NCBI GenBank assembly: GCA_027257055.1
Contig: JAPVLO010000522.1
Coordinates: forward strand, 1,984,001-2,048,000
Direction of reading: 5' to 3'
Length of the DNA stretch: 64,000 bases
DNA from: Cephalopachus bancanus
Lineage: Eukaryota; Chordata; Mammalia; Primates; Tarsiidae
Shown here: in pieces, positions 13,789 to 30,609 of the stretch
Layout: the number at the start of each line of letters is the position of its first letter
Position numbering within the stretch: the first letter of the stretch is position 1
Program-made: the position numbers and the translations under genes
Notes under the pieces: generated by a model
What the model saw: the letters and a program-made list of their open reading frames with translations, nothing else
Told to the model about the DNA's origin: nothing
Database searches by the model: none

Positions 13789-14034
13789 CTAGTTTATTCT
13801 AAGTGTCTCAGGGTCCCTCCTTTCAGTGAAACATGTGATTTCCCAGAAAGCAAGAAGGGGTGGTGTGGTTAGGGGCTTAGAGAGAATACCACTGGCACCT
13901 ACTATGGAAATAGGAAAAGGAATGAGGGGACCAGGAAATTCAATTAAAGCTGAGCAGGTAGCCCCAGTATCAATGACGAGTGGAATATGTTTATCAGAAA
14001 CAGAGATTTCCACTCTGGGTTCAGATGGCTGCAT
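13789..14034 (-). pseudogene. Endogenous retrovirus protease (pro) remnant
   Basis: A minus-strand open frame contains an aspartic-protease active-site motif (VIDTGATCSAL) followed by a flap-like hydrophobic stretch (IVGASGIL). This arrangement is typical of gammaretrovirus-like protease. The frame is short, runs straight on from gag in the minus direction, and ends before any polymerase is recognisable. It is an old, incomplete copy and not expected to be active. Confidence 0.75.
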
Positions 14035-14039
14035 GAAGT

Positions 14040-15470
14040 GCTTAGGGGAGCATGGGGCAACTGAGCCAGAAGTGTGTCAATCAGATTGGTCAGATTGAAG
14101 CAGTTCCAACAGGTCCAGCTTAGAGACTAACCTGGCCTCCCAGTGCATGGCTGGTACCTGAGGAGCCTTAGTATGATAGTTTGGCAGCTGTGCTGGTGGC
14201 TGGGGAGTGTTTCTCTGTCTGGTTGGGTGAGCATGGCAATCCCTTCCCCAATGTCCAACATGCCTGTACTTAGGGCATGGGGTGGAAAGTGGGAGCTTGA
14301 TGCAGTCTCTAGCCTGGTGACCTGATTAACCACGCTTGAAACAGGTCCATGGCAGCTGCTGTCCACACCAATTGCTGACATATCTCCCAGGGTTAAAGTC
14401 TCTATTTCTGTTTTTCCTTTCCTCTGCTCTGGTTAGGCCTGAAGCTATGAGCTGGAAGGCCGGAGTTTTAGCTTTCCTGTCCTCCCTTTGTTCCCCCTTT
14501 CAATTATTAAAGACTTTTTTAGCTAGGTATTGTGGCTCAAGCCTGTCATCCCAGCACATTGGGCGGTCTAAGCGAGAGGATTGCCTAAGCCCAGGGGTTC
14601 AAGACCAGCCTTGGTAGCTGGGTGAGACTTTGTCTCTATAATAAATCAAAAAATTAGTTGGGCATGGTGGTACACACCTGTAGTTCCAGCTACTTGGAAG
14701 GCTGAGGTGGAAGGATCACCTGAGCCCAGCAGGTCGAGGCTATGGTGGTTGTGAGTGTGCCACTGTACTCTTGTCTGGGTGACAGAGTGAGACTCCAACT
14801 CAACCCCCTCAAAACAAAAAAGACTTTGTAAGCCAATAATAAGAGTTCAAGTTGAGGAGTTTAGGGGCCTTTCTTGAATTTCTGGACCTTTTGTTTAATA
14901 TCCAGAGCTGACTGGGAAATAAAATGCAGAACTAAGATCGATTATCCTTCTGGAATATCTGGATTTAAATTAGTATAGCACTGTATGGCCTCATATATGC
15001 AAGCTAAAAAGGCAGTGGGTTTTCAACAGGCCCTTGGACAATTTCTTTGACTGTATCATAGTTTACTTGTTTAAAACTGGCCTTTTGCATGCCACGTATT
15101 AGGCAAAAAGTAAAGTGCTTCTGCTTTTTCCTGTCAGTGGAGTTAGGTTAATAATTCCAGTTGGAATCTATTCCCGGGATGGCTAATTGCAGCCAGGGAA
15201 TGCTAACCAGGCTGAGAGTGGCTGCATTCATCTGCAAATTCTCAGGCTTCAGCAAAAATCTGTTTAAACTTATGGTAAGTGGTGGTGTACAAAATGACCT
15301 GAATATCTCCACATGAGATCGTACAAAAGGGAGAGGTATTGAAATTCCTTAGCAAACTTGCTTGGATATAACAAAGGTATTTCTCCAGTAATTTCTGGAT
15401 CCATTTTTTGCTATTGGGAAGTACAGTTCAGCTGAGATTCTTGTTCATTAGAGGGTAATTTACATTTTCT
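14040..15470 (-). pseudogene. Endogenous retrovirus gag remnant (capsid and nucleocapsid parts)
   Basis: Read on the minus strand, 15400-14830 encodes capsid-like sequence (DLMWRYSGHF; IVQGPVENPLPF, followed by a stop). About 14290-14230 encodes a zinc-knuckle-like stretch (CPKYRHVGHWGRDC) in which the second Cys of the usual CX2C is Tyr. Stops and frameshifts are frequent, and a SINE (14522-14820) interrupts it. The order gag then pro, with a single zinc knuckle, fits a class I (gammaretrovirus-like) element. Confidence 0.75.
14522..14820 (+). repeat. Alu-like dimeric SINE inside the gag remnant
   Basis: Starts 'agctaggtattgtggctcaa' and ends in an A-rich tail. The short duplicated flank 'aaagactt' occurs on both sides, so the SINE landed in an already integrated retrovirus. 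Confidence 0.85.
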
Positions 15471-15589
15471 GTAGTGGTTTTTTTGTTATTTTTAATTTAC
15501 TCCTGTTTTTCACTTTGCCATTGTCAAGATGCTAAGTTCATTTGGGGGGTTTTGTTTTTGTTTTTTATTTGTTTATTTATTTGCTTGCT

Positions 15590-15892
15590 TATTTATTTAT
15601 TTAGAGTCAGAGTCTCATTATATTGCCCAGGCTGGAGTGCAGTGGCACAACCACGGCTACCACAGCCTCGACCTCCTGGGCTCAGGTGATCCTTCTGCCT
15701 CAGCCTTCCAAGTAGCTGGAACTAAAAGCATGTGCCACCCTGCCCAGCTAATTTTTTTTTCTTTTATGTTGAGAGGAGATTTTGCCAAGTTACGAGGCTG
15801 GTCTTGAACCCTGAACTCTGGACTAAAGCAATCTTCTCACCTCCACTTCCTGAAGTGCTGGGATTACAGGCGTAAGCCACCATGTCCAACTA
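15590..15892 (-). repeat. Alu-like dimeric SINE
   Basis: Contains 'attgcccaggctggagtgca', 'caccctgcccagctaatttt' and 'gctgggattacaggcgtaag'. A TTTA/TTTG-rich tract precedes it. Confidence 0.85.
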
Positions 15893-16039
15893 AATTCATT
15901 TTTAAATTCATGTTCTTTCATTATTTCTGTAAAAATTTCAACCGTTATCGTTTCATGTATTGTCTAACATCATTCTCACTTTTCTCACTCTGAAATGATC
16001 ACAGATATCTGTTCACTCTTCTCATGCTACTTTATATAT

Positions 16040-16312
16040 ATTTTATTATTTTTTTGAGTTGGAATAGTTTCACTCTATCACCCAGGCTGAGGTGCAGTGG
16101 CATGCTCACAGCCACCCTAGCCTCGACCTGCTGGGGTCCCATGATCCTTCCACCTCAGTCTTCAAAGTAGCTGGGGTACAGGTACACGCTGCCACATCCA
16201 GCTAATTTATTCTGACTTATTGTAGAGATGAGGTCTCGTCAAGTTGTCCAGGCTAGTGATGAACCCATGAGGTCAGACAGTCCTCTCACCTCGGCCTCCC
16301 AAAGTGCATTTT
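16040..16312 (-). repeat. Alu-like dimeric SINE
   Basis: Starts 'ttttttgagttggaatagtt', has 'tattgtagagatgaggtctc', and ends 'cggcctcccaaagtgc'. Confidence 0.85.
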
Positions 16313-16539
16313 AATATTGTATTGTTCACTTTCTGGTCACCCTATAAGACATTTTGAAATTTTTAATACATGTTTTCTTTCCATTTATATATTTAGGATT
16401 TTAGCTCTCCTGTCCTCCATGAAGTCAATTTTAATGGCATTGCTTCAATTTACTATTTTTCCATCAAAATGTGGATACAATTCCTTTCAATAATCGCCCA
16501 TTTTTTTCTAGTATATTCTTTGCTGTTCATTCTTGTTGA

Positions 16540-18231
16540 CAGCTCTCCTGTCACACACCTGAGCTATCGTAAAGAGTCTCTCCCAGTCTGCCCCAGGCCT
16601 TAGGCTGGATGGGAGGGGGTTGTCGCAGCTCCTCCTGCCTCAGTGTCCCAAATTTAGCATCAGTTCAGGGTTGTACCCAGCAAAAATGGCACCAATGCCG
16701 CACCCTCACACCTGGGATGGTTGCCTGTGACCGCCAACACTGCAGTGACTCTGGTTACACTTAGGGGAGGTAGCTCAGTGCTGACCAGGGAAGCTTGTCA
16801 GGGAACAGAGATATCCCAGTGCCTATCCACAAATTCAGGGGAAGTGAACCACATCTCCTAGCTTACCCAGAGCCGTGACTTATCCATGACTGTGAGGATT
16901 CTGGATCTTCTATTCTATCTCACACAGAGGGGAAAACTCCCTCCATAAAGATCCCTTGATGTTCCAAAGGCGCCGTTCAGCTGTAAACTGTTCTTTGATG
17001 TGGACCCTTCTAAATCTTATGAACTATCATTTCTCTTTTATTGCTCATAACCGTGATCATCTATATATTTCAGAAATATTTTAGAGAGTATTTCTTGGTA
17101 TTTGAAGCAGACAAGGGCTCTTAAGTGGACACATCAATTGTCCACCCAGATTGTGGAGTTCAGCAGGAGGATCCATAATGCCCCATTTCCTCATGTCTTA
17201 ACCGTGTCTATAAACCAACCATGATTGAACTCCTCCCATGTCCTTGGTAACGCTGACCCCAAAAACCACTCTGAGGATTGAAGTTTATGACAACATGTCC
17301 CAAACAAGCAAACAGGCTAGAGGAAGTGATATTACTTCCCCAGATCCTATAAAGTGAATGATAACCAGAAATGAAATAAAGCTCAACTCCCCAGCTCACA
17401 CTCAAATCAGAATACAACCTAATAAATTGATCTGAATAGCTTGACCATGGATTGAAGTGCAGAGGGATGACCAAGGAAACCAGGGGACCAAGGAGGCAAG
17501 AATGATGCAGAGGCTTGTCCCCAAGTGGGTGGTGATGGGCAGTGCTGGATAAAAGGAAATAAAGGGGAAGTACAAGAAGGAATTATTTGGCGAAAGAAAA
17601 AACACTCCAGGGACTAAAAATTATGTTTTCTTCTTTGTATTCCCCATGTCTTCTTGTGCTTTTACCACATGCAGCTCAGCATGACCTGCACACCTAGGTG
17701 ATGAACAGGTCTCTGCTGACCTCAGTCTGATGGACAGCATGCACTTGTGTGTTCCCTGAAGCATCTGCAGGGCTGGAGAGACAACTGGTCATGGTGAGGA
17801 CCCCACAAGAATGGGCCAGTGGACAGGCTGAGGGTGAAAGTGACCCCATGGAAAGTTCTAGAGGGAAGGAGGAGCCTTGGTCACCCTCACCTAGAAGGGG
17901 CTGACACAGGAAGGCACTGGACCTATTTGTTTCTATGTCCTGATCCGTGGTGACACGAGGATAGATCATACATCCAGTGCCCAGGGGTCCAAAGTGACCC
18001 CATTTCTGTGTTAAATCTCTTCAGAGAGCCTGGTGCAGGTCGCAGCCCCAACTCTGGGTAAATGATAGCCAGTCTTCTAGAAAGGGCAATTCCCCTTCCT
18101 GTGGGGCTAAGGATGTGGCAATACCATAAGAAGGAGAACCCAGCCTCTGAAAGGCCACACACTGTGTGTCTGTTTTTCAGGCACAGGGTTCTCCTCCATC
18201 TGCACAGCTGGAACCAGTGGTAGGAGAAACC
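16540..18231 (+). other. 5' flank of LILR gene A, a duplicated block
   Basis: No gene lies here. The sequence is homologous to 27760-29040 and 33500-34640, and its last ~250 bases to 45530-45780. An example is 'gtggacacatcaattgtcca' at 17128, matching 'gtgggcacatcgattgtcca' at 33543. These are the upstream parts of tandemly duplicated LILR units and probably contain the promoter. Confidence 0.8.
18092..18103 (+). promoter_or_regulatory. Candidate ETS/PU.1 box, LILR gene A
   Basis: CCCCTTCCTGTG lies about 130 bases before the start codon; its complement has the GGAA core bound by ETS factors such as PU.1. The same 12 bases occur at 34505-34516 before gene B. LILR promoters are reported to use PU.1 in myeloid cells; binding here is inferred. 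Confidence 0.45.
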
Positions 18232-23109
<4,878 letters not shown>

Positions 23110-24695
23110 ACAGGAGAGACGACACCATACCGTTCAGAGTGACAGGAACTTGGAAATAAATCTGATGATAGCAATAAGTTCTGGAAGAAAGTCTAAGACA
23201 TACGTTGGGGAATTGTCTGCTGAGAATGTGAAGGGGAGTACACATGGTCATGTACAGGGACAATGCCTGGAGAGTCTTGAGGAGTCTTCTTCCACGAAAC
23301 TGTGATTCATTCCCTCTTTCCTGTTGTTGACTTTCTTTGATGTTCCCCTTTCTTCTTCTCTGTCTCTAATGACATGAAGTTACTTCTCCCATGGCAAGAT
23401 TGTGTTCACACCTCTGTGAGCTCATGCCCTGGTTCACTTTCATGTAATGTATTCTTCTTTTTTGTAACTATCATGTTTTCTTATGTGTGCTGTTCATTCC
23501 CATTCTACAGCTCATAACATGGAAATTGGATGAAAGCTCTAAATAATTGGAAAGCATCAGATTATTCCCTGAAAAAGATAACTCCTCAAGGATGTCCTAG
23601 CATCTGTCTTTCTTCATAACATGCTGCCTGTTTAATTTCTTTAGAGGTTAAAGGAATCACTACACGATGCTTAATGGAGCAACCCAGTGGTGTCCTGCTA
23701 AACCAGATCTCTGAAAAAATAATTTCTATGAAGTCTTGTTCTGTGTCATTTGCTTATCACTGTGCTGTAAATACCCTGTGGTAAGCATCAACGTGCCAAT
23801 GTGACATCACTGAATACCAGTTGGGAAGTCACGGGCAGATTTATCCCTCACAAGTGTGCATAAACCAGTTGCAATTCACCTCTGCGATACCCTTCATGTG
23901 CCACTATGTTTTATTTTATTTAAAGTTTATGATCATTTCTGCTTCATTCTTATGGTGCAGCTTCAGTAAAAATGTGATACCAAAATCACAATATATTGGA
24001 GGCAAAAGAAATTAATAGTCACATCAATTTTTGAACACACAGTTGTGCATATAAAATTTTAGTCCATTACTAGTTGGAATGCAAATTGTATGAATCAATT
24101 AATGTAATAGACTGGAATTGTCTCATTCAAAGGAAGAGACACAAAACTAAGACTTTTAAGTATACACCCTAGAGAACAATGTGTACATATTCACCAGGAC
24201 ACCTTTACAACATTGATAAGAGTGCTATTCTTATTACCCAAAAGCTATAAAATACAAACATAGGCCTACCACATGTATTTCTTAAAATATCATAAGTTTA
24301 AATACATATACCATGAAATCATTAAAGATTTTATTATTTTGAGCAGTATTGAGATTTTATTTATAATATATTTTTCAATGGAAAGATTCAGATATACTTT
24401 CTTTGCTCTAGCCAGTGCTTTATATGTTATGGCCAATGCAGGCATTAAATATGTGCAATTTCTTATTGTTGAGAGCTATATCAACCTTGGGTTCATACAC
24501 ATATATTTCATATATATATGGTTTAAATATGTATATATGTATCTATATGCACATATATACACAGACACATACTATACAGTAGTATATGCATATACTAATA
24601 TGAAAACATATTTTATATGGATACAATACGTGAGCTTATGCATGCATTAACATATATGTGTATACAAGTATATCAGGATTCATTTTTATACACAG

Positions 24696-24736
<41 letters not shown>

Positions 24737-25080
24737 CAAAGCTTTGCCATATGTGAACACAACAGATGGAAAATGTACCTGTATTTTTTTACTCATACAT
24801 TTTATATTTCCTTTTTATTTATCAGATTTCAATCAAGCTTTGAATCACCAAATATGCATTAATTTATTCTGTATGTATTTCAAGGACATATAATTTGACA
24901 AATGAAAGTTTATGAGCTAGATAATCATTGTCAATAGTTTCTTTAAAACATAAATTAAAATTTTTTTCATTTAAAACTTTTTGTATTATATTACATTGAT
25001 TGAATATTAATACTGTCAATAGCGGTTTTAATAGAATACCTTACTTGGCTTTATGATATTGTACTGTTCGTTATTATTTG
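23110..25080. other. 3' flank of LILR gene A, AT-rich
   Basis: 3' UTR-like sequence grades into AT-rich DNA with no gene. A pure TA dinucleotide run is at about 24700-24731 and TA/CA-rich sequence at 24490-24680. Open frames here are low-complexity chance frames. Confidence 0.6.
24698..24732. repeat. (TA)n microsatellite
   Basis: About 17 uninterrupted TA units. Confidence 0.95.
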
Positions 25081-25084
25081 TTTG

Positions 25085-25376
25085 TTTTTTTATTGGGTCA
25101 GAATCTCATTCTTTAATCTAGGATGGAGTGCAGTGGCACAATAACAGTGAAAACCAGTCTCAGCATCCTAGGCTCAGACAATCCTTCCACTTCAGCCTCC
25201 TGAGTGCTGGGAATACAGTGTTTGCCACTATACCTAGCAGTTTTTTAAAATTTTATTTGTAGATACAAGCTCTCACTATGGTGACTAGGCCAGTCTCAAA
25301 CTCCTGGGCTCAAGGGATCCTCCCACCATGACCTCCCAAATTGCGGAGCTTACACGCACAACCCACCATCCCCTGC
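25085..25376 (-). repeat. Old Alu-like SINE
   Basis: Contains 'aggatggagtgcagtggcac', 'cagcctcctgagtgctggga' and a second arm (ctcctgggctcaagggatcc). It is diverged. Confidence 0.8.
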
Positions 25377-25680
25377 CTATTATTTTATTTTAGATGATGG
25401 TACTATTGTTGTACCTAATGACTGGGTGTCATTTGGTTTGGAGCTCTTTAACTTATCCTAGAATGGTGCATTACCATTTTGTATAGAGACAGTGACATAA
25501 TGCTAAATAATTTTACATATTTTATCAAGCATTAACTTAATTATATAGTTTTGAATGAAGAGTCATTTGTCTTTTTCCTTTAGAGAAGACAGTTTATATT
25601 ACACTGCACCTGAACTTTGCTCACATATGTTTGCGTCTATGTGCATGTACATGAGCTTTCAAATGTGTATGGGCATGTCT

Positions 25681-25715
<35 letters not shown>

Positions 25716-26409
25716 TTTTCTTGGTTTTTTCCTTCTGTGTTTTTTTTTATTTTAAATAAGTGAGGTACAACACAGGCTTAGAAATGTAAATGTTCATTAT
25801 ACAGATTGTAATTTTAAAATACTGGGTATTATTTTCTTTTTTTCCTCACTGTGAGAGTTCACTTTCTACATTTTGATTTCATGAATCTTCTAACTGAATT
25901 GCATTATTTAGAATTGCTTTCAATGTGCATAAAAACAGTAAAATAGCAAGAAACTTGCAGTTCTAAAAAAATCTTTTTTTAAAACTGCCACTCCATCAAG
26001 AAACTTGAATATTTTGTTTTATTGAGTAAATTATAGGAGACCATACTTGGAAAAGACAGTACACCTGATGGTTAAGGGACTACCCCATCAATCACTTTTT
26101 ATACCTTATGCAGATGAAGCATGATGTGGTGGGTTTAACTTGTGAAACATGATGCCAACAGGTCAATCTTGCCACAGACACCCTTGTGCTTAGGAATTTA
26201 CTCTTGTTGACACATTTTTCTTTTTCCTCTAATAATTTGAATGAGTAAAGAATACTTCATTCACAATTTCCTGAAGGTGTTTATTTTCATTATCTTCTGA
26301 CACTTGTTGTTATTGGGAAGTCCAACCCTAAAGAACATGCTATTCTATTGACAATACTTAATATTTTCTCTAAAAAGGAATATTAATTTTTTTTCAGTTT
26401 TCAGGCTAG
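25377..26409. other. AT-rich, no gene seen
   Basis: Includes a TG microsatellite at 25679-25714. Nothing else recognisable. Confidence 0.55.
25679..25714. repeat. (TG)n microsatellite
   Basis: About 17 TG units. Confidence 0.95.
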
Positions 26410-26684
26410 CTCTCTTGTATTTCTTTTTTTTTTTAAGATTTTTTTTTTTAATTGGAGTCTCACTCTGTCGCCCAGACTGGAGTGCAGTGGCCGCTCCCGG
26501 CCACCGCAGCCTTGCCCTGCTGGGCTCTGGTGATCTTTCTGCCTCAGCCTTCCAAGTAGCTGGAACTACAAGCCCGCACTACCACACCCGGCTAATTTTT
26601 TTATTTATTGTAGAGATGAGGTCTCACCAAGTTGCCCAGGCGGGTCTTGAACCCGTGGGTACAGACAACTCTCTTGTATTTCTT
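26410..26684 (-). repeat. Alu-like SINE with 16-bp target-site duplication, shortened left arm
   Basis: The identical 16-mer ctctcttgtatttctt flanks the element at 26410-26425 and 26669-26684. The body is 26426-26668. The outer part of the left arm is missing although the duplication is intact, so the element was 5'-truncated on insertion. Confidence 0.93.
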
Positions 26685-27213
26685 AAAGAAATGAAAATAA
26701 CATAAAATTAAACACTACTTTTAAACTGTGTAATTATTGTATTAATAAAATATGTTTTAAAATTTACTCTTAATTTTTTAAATTTTACCATGAAGGGTCA
26801 AAATATACATTTCAAGTCCAAATATATGAACCATAGCATTAGATGATCTGTCCTCATCTCTGTAAAATGTTCAAAACTTTATCCCCTGAGCTATTGTTAC
26901 ATGTCATACTCTTTTTTATTACTTTTACCTACAATAGATGTGACTTTTTAATTTTTATTTCAAAGCAGGATTTATTGAGAGGACAGAAAAGGTCCCACAG
27001 TGGGAGGGGAGGAGGGGACCTGAGGGCATTGTCCTCTTCTTTCTTTTCATTCTATTTCTTAAATTTCCTTAAATGTCCACCTCTGATATCTCTATGCTGC
27101 ATATTGGAAATTCCTTCAAATCTCCTTTACAATTTTGTAATTTCTCTTCAACTATTTCTTGTCCTTGATGGAACGGATATTTTGGATTTCTTTATTCCAT
27201 TGAATATTTCAGC
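26685..27213. other. AT-rich, no gene; contains LTR R-like fragment at 26967-27030
   Basis: 'ggatttattgagaggacaga' and the G-rich stretch after it resemble 9474-9540 and 6745-6800, read as the poly-A/R part of an LTR on the minus strand. Nothing else is recognisable. Confidence 0.4.
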
Positions 27214-27520
27214 TCTACCATTTCTTTTTTTTTTGAGTTGGAGTCTCACTCAGTCGCCCAGACTGGAGTGCAGTTGGCCGCTCCCAGCCACCGCAACCTC
27301 GCCTGCTGGGCTCCAGCGATCCTTCTGCCTCAGCCTTCCGAGTAGCCGGAATTACAGGCATGGACTACCACGCCGGCTGATTTTTTGATTTATTGTAGAG
27401 ATGAGATCTCACTGCCCAGACGGGTCTCGAACCCGTAGGCTCAGGCAATCCACTCACCTCAGCCTCCCAAAGGCACAGGATTACAGGTTGAGCCACCGAG
27501 CCTGGCTTCTACCATTTCTT
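27214..27520 (-). repeat. Alu-like SINE with 13-bp target-site duplication
   Basis: tctaccatttctt occurs at 27214-27226 and 27508-27520, and the body between is a near-complete dimer. Low divergence and the intact duplication suggest a fairly young insertion. Confidence 0.93.
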
Positions 27521-27759
27521 ATTCATTTCTGTAATGCTAACCATCTACCATAAAATCTATATATTTGTCTCAAAACGTAATTTTCTCCTTTTTGAAGGAT
27601 ATTTAAACATGATTACTTTAGAATGGATCTCATACATCTCTAGTATTCTATTTGTTCAGATATGATAACCTTTATTAACAAGTTGGCAGATTGTAGATAG
27701 TAACTCTTTTTATCATATAAGTTTTACTCTCTGTTGTCTAATTTTTTGGACACTTTCCT

Positions 27760-29040
27760 CCCACATACCTGAACTTCCTTGAAGGAATTTGCTCAAGGAT
27801 ATCCTAATATTGCAGGCCTAAAAGAGAGATTGATCCTTTGCCCCTGTCACATGGCATTCATCTCCCTAAGGTAGTGCTTTCTCAGTGGTAAACAAGTAGA
27901 ATGGGTCCAATGTGAGCCTTACCCTCACTTGTGAGACTGTTTTACATACACGGGGGAGGTGACCCAGTGCTGACCATGAACTATAGTCTGAGAGCAGAAA
28001 TAATTTAATACCTGTTCACAAACACAGGCAATAGGGTCTATAAGCTTCCAGCCTTACCACAAAGTCCTGACATGCTCCCAGTCTGTGAGAACCATGGGGT
28101 TCTGCTTCTTTTCCACACAGTGGTGGAAAACTACTTTTTAATAATCCTGTGGTCATTCCATACAATTGTGGTTATTAGATTTTAATTTCCCTTTCAATTC
28201 AGATTTCTCTTCATTTGGGAAAATTTGTTTGTGTGGCTAACTGTGGTGATCTAAATATTTCTGATTTCTGAGCACTTCTTGGTGTAACGAGGAGAAAGTT
28301 GCTCTGTATGGATGCATCAAACATCCACCTTGATTGTGATGTTTGCCATTGTGATTCTCTCATGTCTTCATCTCTTCTGGACATTAACTATGACTGATTG
28401 AGCCCCTCTCATGACTAGGCTACATGGTTCCCCACAACCATTGTGATGAGTGGGAGTCATGACGACATGCCCCAGAAGAAGAAACGGAGGCTCAGAGATG
28501 GAACAATAATGCTGAAAGTCATAAGCAGTGGATAAACAATTTATATACAAATGAAATGCCCTAGGAGAACTGAGGGTCCCTAAGAGCTCCAGCAGATGAA
28601 ACTAGCCAGAAGACAGGGTTATTATTATTATTGTTGTTGTTATTGTTATTACTGAACAAATAGGGTTTATTTCAGGAATGATTCTCCTTCACAATTAAAC
28701 TTTAAAACAGCACCTAGGTAACAAGGGAAGTTTCAAGAAAGGAAACAAGGATCACTGAAGCCCAGAAATGTGTCGAGTTGTTTCCAGCATGTGGTGATGC
28801 ATTCTGCTGCTAAGAAGAAATCAAAGCTCAGAAAACAGACAAAGGAGTCAAAGGAAAGCACGCACTCTCACACTGGCAGAAGAGCCATGTTTCCTTCTCT
28901 TTGTTCTCTGTATTTCTTCTTCCTACTAGCCCACAGTGCTCCTCAATGTAAAATTCACAGTCAGATGATAACTGTGGCTCTGCTGACCTGAGTCTATTAT
29001 GTATTTTCACCGAAGCTTCTCCTTCTAGAGATGAAACTCA
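27760..29040 (+). other. Orphan LILR 5'-flank copy without exons
   Basis: Homologous to the upstream flanks of genes A (16540-17720) and B (33500-34170). Examples are 'gggaggtgacccagtgctga', 'tctctcatgtcttcatctct' and 'ctgctgacctgagtctatta'. No signal-peptide exon follows; ERV-like sequence and a SINE take its place. A 128-bp direct repeat copy sits inside at 28557-28684. Confidence 0.7.
28557..28684 (+). repeat. Direct repeat copy 1 (128 bp)
   Basis: Starts tgccctaggagaactgaggg and ends caggaatgattc, with an internal TTA/TTG run. It is nearly identical to 30112-30238, while the flanks differ. Confidence 0.9.
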
Positions 29041-29539
29041 TGCTGCTTTATCCCAGGCATAGACTCTCTCTGTCTTCATGGCAGCTCTAAAATAAACCCA
29101 GTGATCACCACAAGCTGTCGCCAAAGATCTGACCTGGTTGCACTCACAAGACAAATGTAATTAATCAGTCATTCTGTGTGTGTCACTTGCTGCCTCTATG
29201 ATCCAAATAAACTTTTTCATAGAGCAGTTGACCTATTGGTATTTGAAGTTGCAAAGATTAACATATTTTACTTAAAAAGAAAGAATGCATTTACTTAATG
29301 AGAGGTATGCTTTTCTGGTTAAAACAGAAAGGGCATTGTGGGTATCACTGATTTTCTAAGTCCTAAGACATTTTAGGTATTTTCTTTTACAAGTTACAAC
29401 TCTGCAGCATAGACATCTCATTCCAGGGTCTGTCCACACACAAAGGGGAGGGGGAGCCATAGCCTCTAGAGGGTCCTCCAGAGTCTGTAAATTTTCTGTG
29501 CCCTCACAAAGACACATTCTGCTAAGACTACTCAAGACC

Positions 29540-29990
29540 AAGCCAGCAGTGTGAGTTCACCTGCAGGCTTGAGCAGAAATCTGGGGCCTTGGACATTCCA
29601 GGGTTCTGATAAATTTGTTAAGATTGTGACTCAGAAACACTGAGCAATTAGCCATTTGGCTAAACCTATCAAAGCTAGCTCTGCCCGGCATCAAATTCCT
29701 TAAACTCTTGTATATAATCGCATGTCCAACACCTTCTCTGTAGATACATACAGGTAGAACATTTCATGTCTTACTCTCCACCGTGAAGACATTCTACAAT
29801 CCCCCTTCTTTATAAAGAATGCCCTCCTAATAGACACTTTAGACTAAGCAAACAGGTGTTAAGTGCCTCTTTCTTTGTAATCCCAACAGCCCCATTACAG
29901 GACAGGTTAGCACCTTCCCTTGCAAGGACACCCCTGTTGCCACTTTAGGCACTCTTCCAGTCAGAGGACTGGTCAGGGGACAAAGCAATT
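29540..29990 (+). mobile_element. LTR-like segment, left copy of a pair
   Basis: It shares ordered blocks with 32795-33200, about 70-75% alike by eye: 'gttcacctgcaggctt', 'cagaaacactgagcaatta', 'caggtagaac' and 'acactttagactaagcaaac'. With an env-like frame between them, the two may be LTRs of one old retrovirus. They could also be two independent solo repeats. Confidence 0.4.
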
Positions 29991-30111
29991 GGTGGAATAA
30001 GCAGTATTTCAAAGAAATGAGGGTAGAATTGGAGACCCAACCAGGAGCTCTTAAGGTAGCCACAAGATCCTATGGGGAGCTCTGTGTTTTTCTTACTGAA
30101 TGCCTGTGGAC

Positions 30112-30238
30112 TGCCCTAGGAGAACTGAGGGTCCCTAAGAGCTCCAGCAGATGAAACTAGCCAGAAGACAGGGTTATTATTATTGTTGTTGTTGTTATTG
30201 TTATTACTGAACAAATAGGTTTATTTCAGGAATGATTC
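30112..30238 (+). repeat. Direct repeat copy 2 (127 bp)
   Basis: Partner of 28557-28684, differing mainly in the TTA/TTG run and one G. Confidence 0.9.
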
Positions 30239-30294
30239 AATCAACATAGTAAAGCAATCAGGATAATTCACCATATGACCAGAGAAAATATTTT

Positions 30295-30609
30295 AAAAAT
30301 CATATGATCGTCTAGGCTCAGTGACTCAGTCTGTAATCCCAGCACTTTGGGAGGCTGAGGCAAGTGGATTGCCTGAGTCCTCGGGTTCAAGACACACCCT
30401 GGCAACTTGGGGAGATCTCGTTGCTACAATAAATCAAAAATTACCTGGGCGTGGTAGCACATGTCTGTAGTTCTGTCTACTAGGAAGAAGGAAGTGGAAG
30501 GATCAGTTGAGCACAGCAGTCCGAGGTTAAGGTGGCCAGGATCATGCCACTGCACTCCAGTCTAGGTGACAGAATGAGACTCCTACTCAGAAAAAAAAAT
30601 CACATGATC
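30295..30609 (+). repeat. Alu-like SINE with 15-bp target-site duplication
   Basis: aaaaatcatatgatc (30295-30309) and aaaaatcacatgatc (30595-30609) flank the body; they differ at one base, so the insertion is slightly aged. Confidence 0.9.

Noticed and set aside
26843..27388. 181-codon open frame
   Set aside because: It crosses AT-rich DNA into a minus-strand SINE; the C-terminal part is translated SINE sequence and no domain is visible.
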